NCBI RefSeq assembly: GCF_012489685.1
Contig: NC_080046.1
Coordinates: 746,501-810,500, forward strand
Reading direction: 5' to 3'
From: Lotus japonicus
Lineage: Eukaryota > Streptophyta > Magnoliopsida > Fabales > Fabaceae
DNA length: 64,000 bases
Shown: positions 45,538-57,800 of the stretch, one piece after another
Layout of the letters: every line of letters begins with the position of its first letter
How positions within the stretch are numbered: position 1 is the first letter of the stretch
Program-made: the position numbers and the translations under genes
The notes under the pieces: generated by a model
Told to the model about the DNA's origin: nothing
Databases searched by the model: none
What the model saw: the letters and a program-made list of their open reading frames with translations, nothing else

Positions 45538-47694
45538 TGAAATTCTGGTTCTCGCACAGGACAGATGTCGAACGCGATGTTGGGACAATCGGTTCGACAA
45601 TTGCACAACAGTACATAAATTAAATCAACGAAAAAAAACACAGGGAATTGTTAACCCAGTTCGGTGCAACATCACCTACATCTGGAGGATACCAATCCAG
45701 GAGTCAATTCACTATCAAATAATAGCTCTCAGGTCACATGAAAGTCCCTCCTATACCTAAGTACTCCCCCTTAGTATAGAGCCTCTTCAATGTCTACCAC
45801 TATTACATAAGTGAATCTAGCTTAGCCCTTCTCCTCTAAGCTATGAGGAAACTTCCCCTAACTCCTAATGATCACTGCCACAGTGACCGATCCCTTACAA
45901 GAGATTGAAAGATAGATCTCATGATCAAACAACTATTTGAAGAGATTACAACTCAACTAAACAAACCAACTCTAAGCCATATGATTATCAATGGAGGCAG
46001 TAGAGAGGTGTACAAAATAACAGAACAAGGACTCACAAAACAAAACCCTAAAAACTCAATCCTTGGGTGCCCAAGGCACACTTTGCAACTAGGGTTAAGC
46101 CTCCTTAAATAGGCTTTCTTCTGGTCTTGATCTTCAATGGGCTTGCACGAAAATAGAGTCCATAAAACAGATCTGGAACAAATCTTTTAAACCAGTAACA
46201 AATCTTATCAAATAAGATTTGAACAAAAGATAACATCTTTCACAATTTAAACCAAATCAAATCTTCTTCAACAGATTTGATTCCACTATATTATATTCCA
46301 GATAACAAATAGAAGCTTCTTCAATAACCTTAACTTGATTATCACGAAATCCATCCAAAGCTTCTAGAAAAATCAGCCAAACACACAGCAGATCCGCAGA
46401 ACAAATGTGACAGCACGATGTTACAACATCTGCTTCGACATTAGGTTGTTTTTGAAAAAATGCAGACAACCAAAAGTAACAACAATCTCCCCCTTTGTCA
46501 AATTTTGTCTAAAACAACTTGAGATTCAGAGAAGATAAACATAACTCCCTCTCAGCAGCAGAACTCCCCCTCAAACGGTGCACATCATCGGGTTGCATAT
46601 CAGAGACACATTATAAACAGCAGTAGATACATGAGATCACAAGATCAGATCTATTTATTGATCCCTCTTCCTTGGCGTTGTCCATGAAACCAGAATATAT
46701 TCCCTGGAGCTCACCCAACAGAATAGGGTGCCTGCTCTGATACCAATTGAAATTCTGGTTCTCGCACAGGACAGATGTCGAACGCGATGTTGGGACAATC
46801 GGTTCGACAATTGCACAACAGTACATAAATTAAATCAACGAAAAAAAACACAGGGAATTGTTAACCCAGTTCGGTGCAACATCACCTACATCTGGAGGAT
46901 ACCAATCCAGGAGTCAATTCACTATCAAATAATAGCTCTCAGGTCACATGAAAGTCCCTCCTATACCTAAGTACTCCCCCTTAGTATAGAGCCTCTTCAA
47001 TGTCTACCACTATTACATAAGTGAATCTAGCTTAGCCCTTCTCCTCTAAGCTATGAGGAAACTTCCCCTAACTCCTAATGATCACTGCCACAGTGACCGA
47101 TCCCTTACAAGAGATTGAAAGATAGATCTCATGATCAAACAACAATTTGAAGAGATTACAACTCAACTAAACAAACCAACTCTAAGCCATATGATTATCA
47201 ATGGAGGCAGTAGAGAGGTGTACAAAATAACAGAACAAGGACTCACAAAACAAAACCCTAAAAACCCAATCCTTGGGTGCCCAAGGCACACTTTGCAACT
47301 AGGGTTAAGCCTCCTTAAATAGGCTTTCTTCTGGTCTTGATCTTCAATGGGCTTGCACGAAAATAGAGTCCATAAAACAGATCTGGAACAAATCTTTTAA
47401 ACCAGTAACAAATCTTATCAAATAAGATTTGAACAAAAGATAACATCTTTCACAATTTAAACCAAATCAAATCTTCTTCAACAGATTTGATTCCACTATA
47501 TTATATTCCAGATAACAAATAGAAGCTTCTTCAATAACCTTAACTTGATTATCACGAAATCCATCCAAAGCTTCTAGAAAAATCAGCCAAACACACAGCA
47601 GATCCGCAGAACAAATGTGACAGCACGATGTTACAACATCTGCTTCGACATTAGGTTGTTTTTGAAAAAATGCAGACAACCAAAAGTAACAACA
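45538..47694 (-). mobile_element. Young LTR element with almost no interior
   Basis: Two 947-base LTRs (45538-46484 and 46748-47694) flank only 263 bases. The 5-base duplication aatat flanks it (45533-45537 and 47695-47699). It runs on the minus strand: the LTR starts TGTTGTTACTTTTGG and ends AATTTCA, followed by the tRNA-Met primer site tggtatcagagc (46734-46745). A polypurine tract, aaagggggaga, lies just before the other LTR. I count two base differences between the LTRs. The interior has a 23-codon frame starting MDNAKEEGSINRSDL, like the first residues of copia Gag proteins, so it looks like a copia element whose gag-pol was deleted. It must have used enzymes from another element. Confidence 0.95.
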
Positions 47695-47699
47695 AATAT

Positions 47700-48135
47700 A
47701 ATGGGACACTATATAACATTATGCACAGCTTTGAAAGGATAAAAAGTTCTTCCTTCAAATGAGATTATGAAACTAGAGTTTAGGTCTTCAAGTGGATGTA
47801 GTGGCTCATTATGTAGGAGCTTCATTATGATGCTGAGCAACCAAAGTCGCCATTGATTTCAGTTACATAAAACACAAGAATGTGTATTTTAGCTTCAAAA
47901 GGATTGATAATTTAATCCACCATTTAAAAGGAGATAAGACCTGATAAGTTTTGATGTATTAGCTACTTAAAAATATTCCAACCCTATCCCTACCCCCATT
48001 CATCTCCCAATCGCTCATTATGTTCATTGACGTTCTTCTTCTTAATTTGTCAAGTTCCTCTTCTACATTCCTCTCCATCTTTGACGTCTTCATTCATCTC
48101 CTTCCTCCTTTTACCTTCCTCTTCTTCCTCCTCCT
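47700..48135. other. No supported feature
   Basis: AT-rich; a CT-rich stretch at 48020-48140. No gene seen. Confidence 0.4.
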
Positions 48136-48290
48136 TTGATTCTCTCCCATGATTACCATTTTATAAAAAGAAACAATAGGAAAAGCAGGAATTGCTTAGG
48201 TGAAATGTAAACCAATCATAGTCCAGGAATTATTAAATTAAGAAAATCATTTTTAAACTGTAAACCGAACTTTTAAACTCGTGTGTTTCT
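48136..48290 (+). repeat. Dispersed repeat, copy 2
   Basis: Partner of 42476-42640. Confidence 0.7.
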
Positions 48291-48449
48291 CCTTGCGTCG
48301 TTCCCCATACTAAGTTTTCCCTCTGTTATGGTTTACAATATATAGTGGTTTGTGTTTCCACAAGTTTTCACTTCATCTTTATCGATTTTCAATCCGCTCT
48401 CTGGGCATGTGGAATTTTCTTCTTGTATTACTTTGGTCCCTTTGGTGTT

Positions 48450-48757
48450 TGGCGACAAGCACAATGGAGGACTCGACGTTCCAGGTTCGCGATAGTTTTG
48501 ACGGAGAACAGGGTGACGACACCTCTAGTATTCTTTGGTGACAAAGATGTATCGAGGCTTTGGCGGGTTTTGGGAATAGTGTGGTGGGGTGGGGAGGCTA
48601 TTGACAGATAAACTCATTCACAAGGCTTCACGCCAACATGCATTAGGTAATATCTGGTGCAATCCGGTGGGATTTAGGGTTGAGGAGGTTGGGGAGAAGG
48701 TCTATCTCTTTCACCTGGATGAGGAGCAAGATGCCAGAAGGATCGTTAAGAGGATCT
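48450..48757 (+). pseudogene. LINE ORF1 fragment (DUF4283-like)
   Basis: After a start at 48464 (MEDSTFQVRDSF) the sequence, read across frame changes, gives NIWCNPVGFRVEEVGEKVYL followed by FHLDEEQDARRIVKR. This is the DUF4283 region of the nucleic-acid-binding ORF1 protein of plant LINEs. It has stops and stops abruptly at 48757, where gypsy LTR sequence may begin. Confidence 0.6.
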
Positions 48758-48759
48758 AA

Positions 48760-49560
48760 TGACCATGAATATTAAGGTCTTTTTACCTTATATTATTTTC
48801 CTTTTTATTCTTTACTTTTATCTTTTTGAGTCTCATTTAGTATTTTTATGCTTAGTTGTGTCTTTTTGCACTTTTTGCATGGTTATTTACGTTTTAGTCC
48901 TTTTTGTGCTTCTTTTCACTTTTAGTCCTTAGTTTTGTTTATTTCACTTTTAATCCCTAGTCTAGTGTGTTAGAGGAAATGAGGGCAAATATGGCAAAGT
49001 TCTCATGTGCTGAATTATGATTTGAACTCTTGGTTTATATTGCATTATTGGATGTTTACAAATTACAAATGTGTTTTGATGAGTTCATTTAGTGTGCAGC
49101 CTTTCATTAATGCTCATGATGGAATGTCTTGAAATCTTTTGATGGAAGAAATGCAAGAGTTGACGAAGGTTAAGGTTGATGGGAAGGTTTCAGAATTTGC
49201 AATGAAGAGAATGAAGGCTAGAACTTGAGCTGAAAGAAGTTGAAGAGGAGCTGAATCTGGAGCTCTCCACGCATGAGCATGCATGGCCACGCTCATGTGT
49301 GGCTATTGGTTAGTGGCGAGTGTCTTGCTAAAGGGGCACCCACGCATAACCGTACATGGCCACGCTCATGCGTGGCATGGGGCAGTGGACGTAGCATCTG
49401 AAGGGTTTTGGCCATGCATGTGCGTGCAATAAGCCACGCTTGGCCTGTCAATCATTTTCCCTATAAATACTAAACTTAGTTTCCTTTGTTATTATCTTGA
49501 TTTTTCTGAACTAAGTTTTGGAGTATTGTTCTTATTGATTTCTTAGAACCTTGTTTGAAA
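48760..49560 (+). repeat. Gypsy-type LTR fragment
   Basis: It has the same layout as the LTR at 20434: a long T-rich lead, then near-palindromes such as ccacgcatgagcatgcatgg and gccacgctcatgcgtgg (49265-49445), then ccctataaatac as a TATA box at 49462. It is diverged from the first copy, and no gag follows. Confidence 0.55.
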
Positions 49561-50140
49561 TATGGTAATGTTGTGACCCGAACCGACTAGATCCTCATCC
49601 ATACTTTATAGCTCCATGGAAGAGGACTTGGAGCTGCGGACAAGGAGGAATGACAGCGAAGCAAGGAGAGGCGTTTGATGACGACAATGAGGATGTTGAG
49701 GCCAGATCTGAAGCTTTCTCATCTGATCTAGGTTGAAAAGCTTGAAACTTTCACTTTCTTTCTCATTATTGAGCTTCAATGAATGGCTAAATATAGAAAC
49801 AAGTTTCTTTACCTCAATCAACAACTTTATCTTCATTAAATGTGTAGTTCAAACTAAGATTTTAAATTACCTAATCGAGTTCATTGATCCTTTATACTCT
49901 TATATTAGCAACTTCACTTTATTATTAAGGATATTATTCAATTTTTACCTATATATACAGGGCGGGAAAGGTGATCCCCATCCCCAAATTTGTCTCGGGA
50001 GGATTTTTCGTCTCCATCCTCATCCCTACGTGGAAAATTCCCCAAGATCGGGCCTCAAATGGAACAATCTTCGCGGGGATCCCCATATGCAAGTGGAAAT
50101 TTCCCTAGCTCTCCCACTAAGCTAATATCTCAAGTGACAA
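49561..50140. other. Spacer with a possible hAT-like remnant
   Basis: From about 49958, gatccccatccccaaatttg and cgcggggatccccatatg form a weak GC-rich inverted pattern like a decayed hAT MITE. There is no clean end or duplication. Confidence 0.3.
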
Positions 50141-50149
50141 TAAATAAAT

Positions 50150-51400
50150 GGCTTAAATAAGTTTTTGGTCCCTAACCTTTACTAAATGCTTGGTTTTCGT
50201 CCCTTGCCGGAGCAAAGGTGGGTTATAGTCCCTAACCTTTGCCACAAGATTTGGTTTTGGTCCCTCCGGAGCTTTGGGTCAACGTCGGAGCTCCGGTGGC
50301 CCATGTGGCATGGCCACGTGGGATTTATGAGGCTACGTGGATTTTTTTTTTCAAAAAAAACCTAATTAACCTCACTAATTAATCTCTTTAATATTTAAAA
50401 CAAAATAATTAAAAATCTTATCATCATCATCATCTTCATCTAGCGTTTCATCTTCTTCATCTGTATCATCATCATCTTCTTCATGTCAATATTCTCATCC
50501 ACTCCGTTCCCTACTCTCCCTCGTCCCTCTGTTCATCATCTCTTCTTCTTCTTCTTCTTCTTCAAATTCCAACTTTCAGATCTACGAATTTCACCACCCA
50601 AATCTCACAAATCTGCTTGATTGTTGAGTAAAAATGGATCATTTGCCTCTCTTCTGTGTCGATTTGGTCTCTAGAGTGACGATGGGTATGGTGGGTGGGG
50701 GTTGCGATTTATGGATTGCGGTGGGCAGGGGTGCGGGTTGCGGCTTCTGGGTTGCAGTGGGTGGGGGTTGCGATGGGTACGGTGGGAAATTTTTCTCTGC
50801 GTTTTCTTCTTGAAATATGGGTTCTTGAGTGTAGATGAATGTTTGCTGGAGGAAGATGAATTTCTCCAGTTTTTGGGATTATCTTCTTGAAATCTGGGTT
50901 CTTGACACAGGTATGAAAAATTTAGATTGATTGACATCTTCTAAATAATTTGTAATTTACATTCAGATTGGGATTAATTGTTCCTTGAGTTATTCAAAAT
51001 TGATATTAGTTGTTAATTTGGGAATGGTGATATGATTGAGGTGAATGAGAATTTGATGAATTTGTTGTTTACGGAGGTGGAGGATCTGTGTATAGGGAAG
51101 GGAATAATCTATTGCAGAAGAATTTAATTAGGATTTTTTAAGGGTTTTTTTGTGAATGGGAAGAAGGGTTTAAGAGTTTTAATTATGAGGTTTAAAAAAA
51201 TAAAAAATTCCATGTGGCCTCATAAACCCCACGTGGCCATGCCACATGAGCCACCGGAGCTCCGGCGTTGACCCAGAGCTCCGGAGGGACCAAAACCAAA
51301 TTTTGTGGCAAAGGTTAGGGACTAAAACCCACCTTTGCTCCGGCGAGGGACGAAAACCAAGCATTTGGTAAAGGTTAGGGATCAAAAACTTATTTAAGCC
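50150..51400. mobile_element. Mutator-like element, possible Pack-MULE
   Basis: A 1251-base element with inverted ends of about 200 bases, starting ggcttaaataagtttttggt and ending in its near complement. Flanking 9-mers taaataaat (50141-50149) and taaattaat (51401-51409) match at 8 of 9 positions. The interior (50400-51170) has TCATCT- and TTC-rich stretches like a gene leader, then a GC-richer part resembling coding exon and intron, but no transposase. The origin of the interior is unknown. Confidence 0.88.
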
Positions 51401-51844
51401 TAAATTAATAGAGGTTGTAAAAAGTAATGGTTCTTGAAAGCTAGCTAGTACTAGTATGACCCTGTAATGTAATCAGCATCTAGCATACTACGATACAACA
51501 ACCAGTTTGTAATGCAGCATAACCTTGTATAAAGAATAACTCCAAATAGCACCAGGCCACCACCAACTCGCTTAAACAACAAAATTATTCGGTGCAAGAA
51601 AAACTTCAATCATATGCCCCATGAGAAGAAAAAAAAAAACAAATCTTCACCAGTCGTCTGCAGCTCCATACTTGATGTAAGCTGCATTTTTCTCATGTTG
51701 AAATTGCTAAATTATGCTTTTTCCCAATCCAAATGCACTTCAAGAACCTCATCGTCCAACAGATTTTATACGCCAGCAAGCATGTCGACATAACCAATCA
51801 GATCAACTGATGAATCAATTCATTCTTGCACAACCATGTAATAC

Positions 51845-54800
51845 TCATTTGGTAAACCTTGCTCTATACAGACTCTGAGCAATATACTCCACTGTCACCA
51901 TTCTGCCATCAAATAAACGCCCATGCAAACAATGAGCTGCCAAACGACATGCTTCAGCTCTTCCGTACTCAACAAGAACGGAACCGGGTTCAAATACATG
52001 ACCACAAATATCATCTTCCTTGTCAATGCCTTTTCTGGAACCAACTAATTCTGAACTGTTATGACGTTCAGAAGAGACTTCCTGAAGTGGACAAACCGTG
52101 TTTTTCAAGTTCATATTGCCACCCTCCATCTTGTTTTCAATATCCACATCAATATCGTTAGCAACCATTTCATGTAACTCTGGCACATCATTGGGTGTAT
52201 CCAGGTGATCAGGACATTCCTGAATGATACTACTTTGTATGCTCTCATGGCCTGCATTTTCAACTGTTTTGTCACTCACAAGCTGTTCTTTTTGGCATGA
52301 CGCATTGTCAAAAATATCATCAGCATTTTTATCAACATTAATGCTACTACTTCTATCATTAACTTGATCTTCTCCCAGCTCTTTGTCATAATAGAACTCC
52401 ACTCCACTTGCTTCATTGGAAATGGCGCATGCAGCCTTTTCAGGAAAACTAGATTCTGCATTGACACACATTGCATCTTGAGAAGCTTCTTTAGAATCTA
52501 CTTCGTTTGTAACTTCACATTCTTCTGATTTAGTTGCTAAATGCTCATCACTTCTATACTTCACTACATTAATTGATTTAATGGTCCCAAACCTGCAAGA
52601 TAATAAGGAATTCATACAACAAATGTCTATAGACTTCAATTTTAAGAATGGTTCCAGAAAAGAAAAAAGAAAAAAGAACTCTTAATGACCTTGCACATTC
52701 CAATCGTACATCCTCCAAAATATCTTCAATTGCCATGTCAGACAGAGACAAAATAGACTCCACTGCAAACTAGTCATATTAAACATGGAATTCAAAAAGT
52801 AATTATCAAAATATCAAACTAACAATATTATTAAGAACACAAGTATTATTTGTCCCAAAGCTTAACATAATAAACAAGGGCCACAATAAATATTTTTACA
52901 AGTCAAATGCACCTTTTAATATGAAAACTGATAGAGACATAACAGAATTGTACTGCGTTATCCAATGAAAGAAAACAAAGACCTAGAAGAAAACACGGAT
53001 ATCAAAAACAATGCTCCTCGCAGAGATCCCTGCCCAGCTAACAAGCCGAATACTCTCAAGGAACGAAAATTAACTTCTCTTTTCTCATTTACCCATATTA
53101 TCCCTTGTCACATGGTCCTCACCTCTTCATAACTATGTTTCCACCTCAGAACCCTACTCATGCTGACCTAGTGTCTGAACTCTTCTAGAATATACTACTT
53201 CCAAGCTATGGCCCCCATTAGGCAAATAGTTCAGTCTTTTTACCCCCCCCCCCCCAAAAAAAATGATTCATGCATAACAAAAACCCATCAAGATTAAAAT
53301 GTGGATCAAATACAGGCTAGTGGCTACAACTATTTCTAATTGAAACTAAAGAATACTTGGTAGAGCAATTTTTCTTTTAAGGATTGAATTCAAATCATGC
53401 AAAATGAGCCCTTTTACAATCAAAAAGCTTTATTTACAGCAAACAATTCCTCTGGAAAGGGGAATAAGAAAAAGTCCACTGAAACTGAACGAAAACATAA
53501 AATAGGTTCGTAAATGCTAAATCAAAAATATCATACCACATTTTTAATCTCTAGTACTTCTGTTGGCTTTCTGAGCAGTGGCTTTGCATGTTCTGGAACC
53601 CCATAAGATGGTGGTTTATCACCATTTTCCTGAAACATTTTTTATTTCATTAAGTACCCATGCCCAGTAAGCCAGAATATAAAATATTATGGATACAATT
53701 TGAAGGCAATCAAGAAACCACATCCAAGGATTAGAACGAAACTACAGGGATGAGCGGATGGCATAGTTACCAAGGATGATGCATCAGGCATAGCCTGAAC
53801 AACTGTTAGGACTTCCCCTCCCAGCTTCATACCATTCAAACCAGCACAAGCTTTGATGGTAACAGATTGATCTACATACTGAAACAGGTTGCTCAAATTA
53901 GTGCTCAGTAAAACAAAATAGAGACTGCAACAAAAAACAAAATAAAATAAACGAACAAAATAAGAACCAAAATTAAATAACAGGGCACCTATTTGCTTTC
54001 AGATGGTTAAATCACAGAATTGGGAAAAGAAACTGGAAAGAAAGAGTAATAACTTTTGGAGCTGATAAGTGACCTAATGCAGAAGAACCATATTACGCCA
54101 AAATTATAAAATTTAAACCATCAATCCATCCAGTTGTTCATAATATAGCACTTGAATTCAGCTCCTCGAAAATGAGGTTGCACTTTAGGAGGGAAGTGCA
54201 TATTATAATTTATAACCATTAATTGAAAAATCAATAGTTCAGAGATATTGTTGTAAAATACATTACATGTATATTAAAGATTTTAAGTTGTTACAATATA
54301 CTCACTTGACTTTCCAATCAAAGATTATATAAAATTACACCTTTTCCTTTAAGATGCGTCCCTCACTTTAGAAAAATCAAATTGATAGGAACTCAAGGTT
54401 AGGGGTTAGTTAGTTAAGTGAGGGAGTTATCATATAATTAGATAGTTAGTTAAGAGGGTTAGTAAGGCTTGTTGCCTATAAATAAGAAAGGGTTAGAGAA
54501 CATTAGCCATCTTGTTGTTCAGTTTAGGAATTGGGTTAGAGAGAGAAGTGGTTCTCTCTTAGGCTTGGAAGGGTGTTTGGTATCCCTTTCTCTTGTATCT
54601 CTCCCTAGTTTCCAATTGGGAATTAGGGTTTTCTATCAATAAAAATCAGGTTCTATCATTGGTATCAGAGCACGGATCTTGGTGCCTGAACTTCAAATCT
54701 ACGCATGGAAGAGACAAAGAGCAAGCTGAGAATTTCAGAGGAAATTCCAATTTTGGGTGGAGATGAAGCTCTGGAATGGATACAGCGTTTGGAGGTTGTG

Positions 54801-57800
54801 CTGCGAGGAGTTTCAGAAGAAGAGAAGTTGCAGGCTTCAATGGAGGCTTTAAAAGGAAGAGCTCTTACCTGGTTTCAATGGTGGAAACGTTGTAATTCGA
54901 ATCCATCATGGGAAGGGTTCAAGATTGCAGTGGTGAGGAGGTTTCAGCCATCAAAGATTCAGAATCCATTTGAGTTGCTTCTTTCTCTGAAGCAAGATGA
55001 AACGGTGGAAGATTATGTGAAAGATTTTGAGAAGTACGTGGGTGCTCTCAGAGAAATTGATCCAGAATTTGTGAAAGACACTTTCTTGAAGGGATTGAAG
55101 GAAGAAATCCGGATAGAGGTACAATCCTATGAATTTCATTCTCTTTCTGAGATTATTCAGAACACCATTTTCGTCGCACAAGAAAGGACAGGATCGGAGT
55201 TTGCATCAGAGGCAGAGGGAAACGAAACCTCTGAAGCAGAGGCGACGCCGGAGAATGTGAATCATGACACCACGGCGGTAGAAGTGATTCAGAAACAAGA
55301 TCTTGCAACAGAGGGTGAATCGGAAACAAGGGCGGAGGAGAAAGAACGAGTTGCAACAAAAACAGAGCAAGAACGTGCGTTGAGCGACGAACGAGCATCG
55401 TCGACGGTGGCGATTGAGCGATTTTCGCTGAAGCTGACGCACCATGGTGGCTGGGATTTCATTGGTGAACCACCAAGTCTTGGTTTTCCGTTGATGGTGA
55501 TGGGCTTGTTCCAATGGCTGCCACCGATACCATCTGATCACGCAGTCCGATTGCTGCATGAGGGAGGTTCATCGGAGTGGAGCAGAAGACTGGCGTCAAG
55601 GTTGTTGAACCCATATCCTTGTAGGCCGCCGGATGGAAATCTGCCACCGCCGGAACCGCCGGATTTATCGGTTGGCTGCGGTGAGGTTCTTCCGTTGCTG
55701 GTTGGTCATGCTGAGTGGGAAGGGAAAACGCACAGAAGGCTGGGATGGAGGAACACAGAGAGGGCAGGGGTCAAGGTTTGGACTTACAATCCTAATGGGC
55801 CAAGCCCAAATATCAGATTTGAGGAATTGGGCCATACTGATGATTGGGCCCAAATTAGTGGAGGAATAAATGGTTATTGTCACAATGAAGCTGGATACCA
55901 GATGACTTGGGCCAGGAAGTGCGTCTCTAATCAGCCAAGGCCTTGTGCGTTGGAATTAGGCTGGTGCAGGGACATCAATGCATCTATAAAGGCAAGGTTT
56001 AGTGAGACGAAGGTGGTGATGCTGGGAACTTTTATCAGAATTGTTTATGAGAAGGGAAAGAGGGACTTCAACCCATTTACAGTAGCATGGACTAGCCTGG
56101 AGATGGTGGTGGTGTTCCCATTTTTCATCAGATCCTTTTATGAGAATGGAACAAGGTATGCAAATATTTTTGTTGCAAGATTGCGCCAAGCACAAGTTCT
56201 TCCTGTATTATGCGATATTGTAGAAGAAGCATCTCTGGTAGTATTTAGCTTCCCAAGTTTCAATTGGGGCATTAAGAGCCAGCATCGAAGAGGGTCTAAT
56301 TCCACCCATGAATTGTTTTCCCAATTACTGCTTGTTGCTAATAGCTTGGAGTTGTACCGAGTTCTAGACTTTACAAAGTATTCAGTTGTTGTTCCTCATA
56401 CACTGGGATTCAGTATCTGGGATTTCATAGGCACTGAGAGCAATTGGTTGAGGTGGAAATTGGTTCAGATTAGGCATGAAATTGGTTCTGGACATGCAAT
56501 TGGGGTGTATAATGCAATTTGGATTCATGATATGGCCATGGTAATGACAGTGGTTGAAGCTAGTTCTGTGTATAAACATGGGGTGAGGAATATCAGCTTG
56601 GAATTGCTAGTTTTTGAAGAATATCTTGGCTTGCTACTTCAAAGGTCCATTGACAACGGCAAAATCTATTTCAGCGATTCTGGGGTTTGGATCAACAAAC
56701 CACACACGGCTTTATTTTTCCAAAAGGACCAAAGCTATAGGATAGAGTGGTATTCAGTTCCAGCATTTTTGCTTCACTGGCAGCTATGCGCTACGCCATG
56801 TCAACCTCATGCTTTTGTTGAATTAGATGCTGAATTTCAAAACTGGGGCTTCCTAGGTGCTGAGTTCCATATTCTGACTTGGAGGACAGGGGAGCTGCAA
56901 CGTGGTTCAAGCACAACTTGGCTATTATGTTACATGCTATGGGATCCAGGTGGAATATGTGTAGTCACCATTGGTTCTTTGGCGTAGCTGTTCATTTAGA
57001 TTGCTTGTATTTTTGTCCTTCACCTTGAGGACAAGGTGAATTTTCATGGGGGGAGTATTGATATGAACTCAAGGTTAGGGGTTAGTTAGTTAAGTGAGGG
57101 AGTTATCATATAATTAGATAGTTAGTTAAGAGGGTTAGTAAGGCTTGTTGCCTATAAATAAGAAAGGGTTAGAGAACATTAGCCATCTTGTTGTTCAGTT
57201 TAGGAATTGGGTTAGAGAGAGAAGTGGTTCTCTCTTAGGCTTGGAAGGGTGTTTGGTATCCCTTTCTCTTGTATCTCTCCCTAGTTTCCAATTGGGAATT
57301 AGGGTTTTCTATCAATAAAAATCAGGTTCTATCACAAATCCTCTGCACCTAATGGGTTACTCCCACCAAAAGTTAACATAGAGTGGCTTAGTAAGTGGTT
57401 GTTAGAATATCCAAAATCTAAAATCCAAAATACTAATTATATCATTATTCTATCATAAAATAAAATAGATTGGATCATCTCTTACAACTTTCTTTTTTCA
57501 TATGACCAACTATGTAATGCTTTGTTTCCTTATTTAATTATGATTCGGAGTCTAGTATTCATATTAATAGAGATGTGTTTTATCTTCCGCAATATATTCA
57601 ATACACCATTATCAATATAATTTTATTATTCTAGTGTCTTCTTTTCCTCATTTTAGAACTAAATGGCTAAAACCCTATGATTTTAGTATGCTACCAGAGC
57701 ACTACTATCCTTCATGATCCATCCCCTCACTCTTCCATTGTCAAGTTCAATAACGTCTGGAACATTATTGATAGAAAACTCAGTAATGAAACGGCCCTAG

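Larger units (their letters stand above)
54383..57334 (+). mobile_element. Gag-only LTR retrotransposon (TR-GAG-like)
   Basis: A complete insertion with the 5-base duplication caaat (54378-54382 and 57335-57339). The two LTRs are 276 bases each (54383-54658 and 57059-57334), TGATA..CTATCA, and I see one difference between them (base 6, G/T). The tRNA-Met primer site tggtatcagagc is at 54660-54671, and a polypurine tract, ggggggagtat, precedes the right LTR. Each LTR has a TATA-like cctataaataag. One long frame fills the interior and no polymerase is encoded. It sits in an intron of the splicing-factor gene, in the opposite orientation. Confidence 0.95.

Noticed and set aside
45538..47694. Segmental or assembly tandem duplication
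   Set aside because: Primer site, polypurine tract and 5-base target copies show that the two repeats are LTRs of one element.
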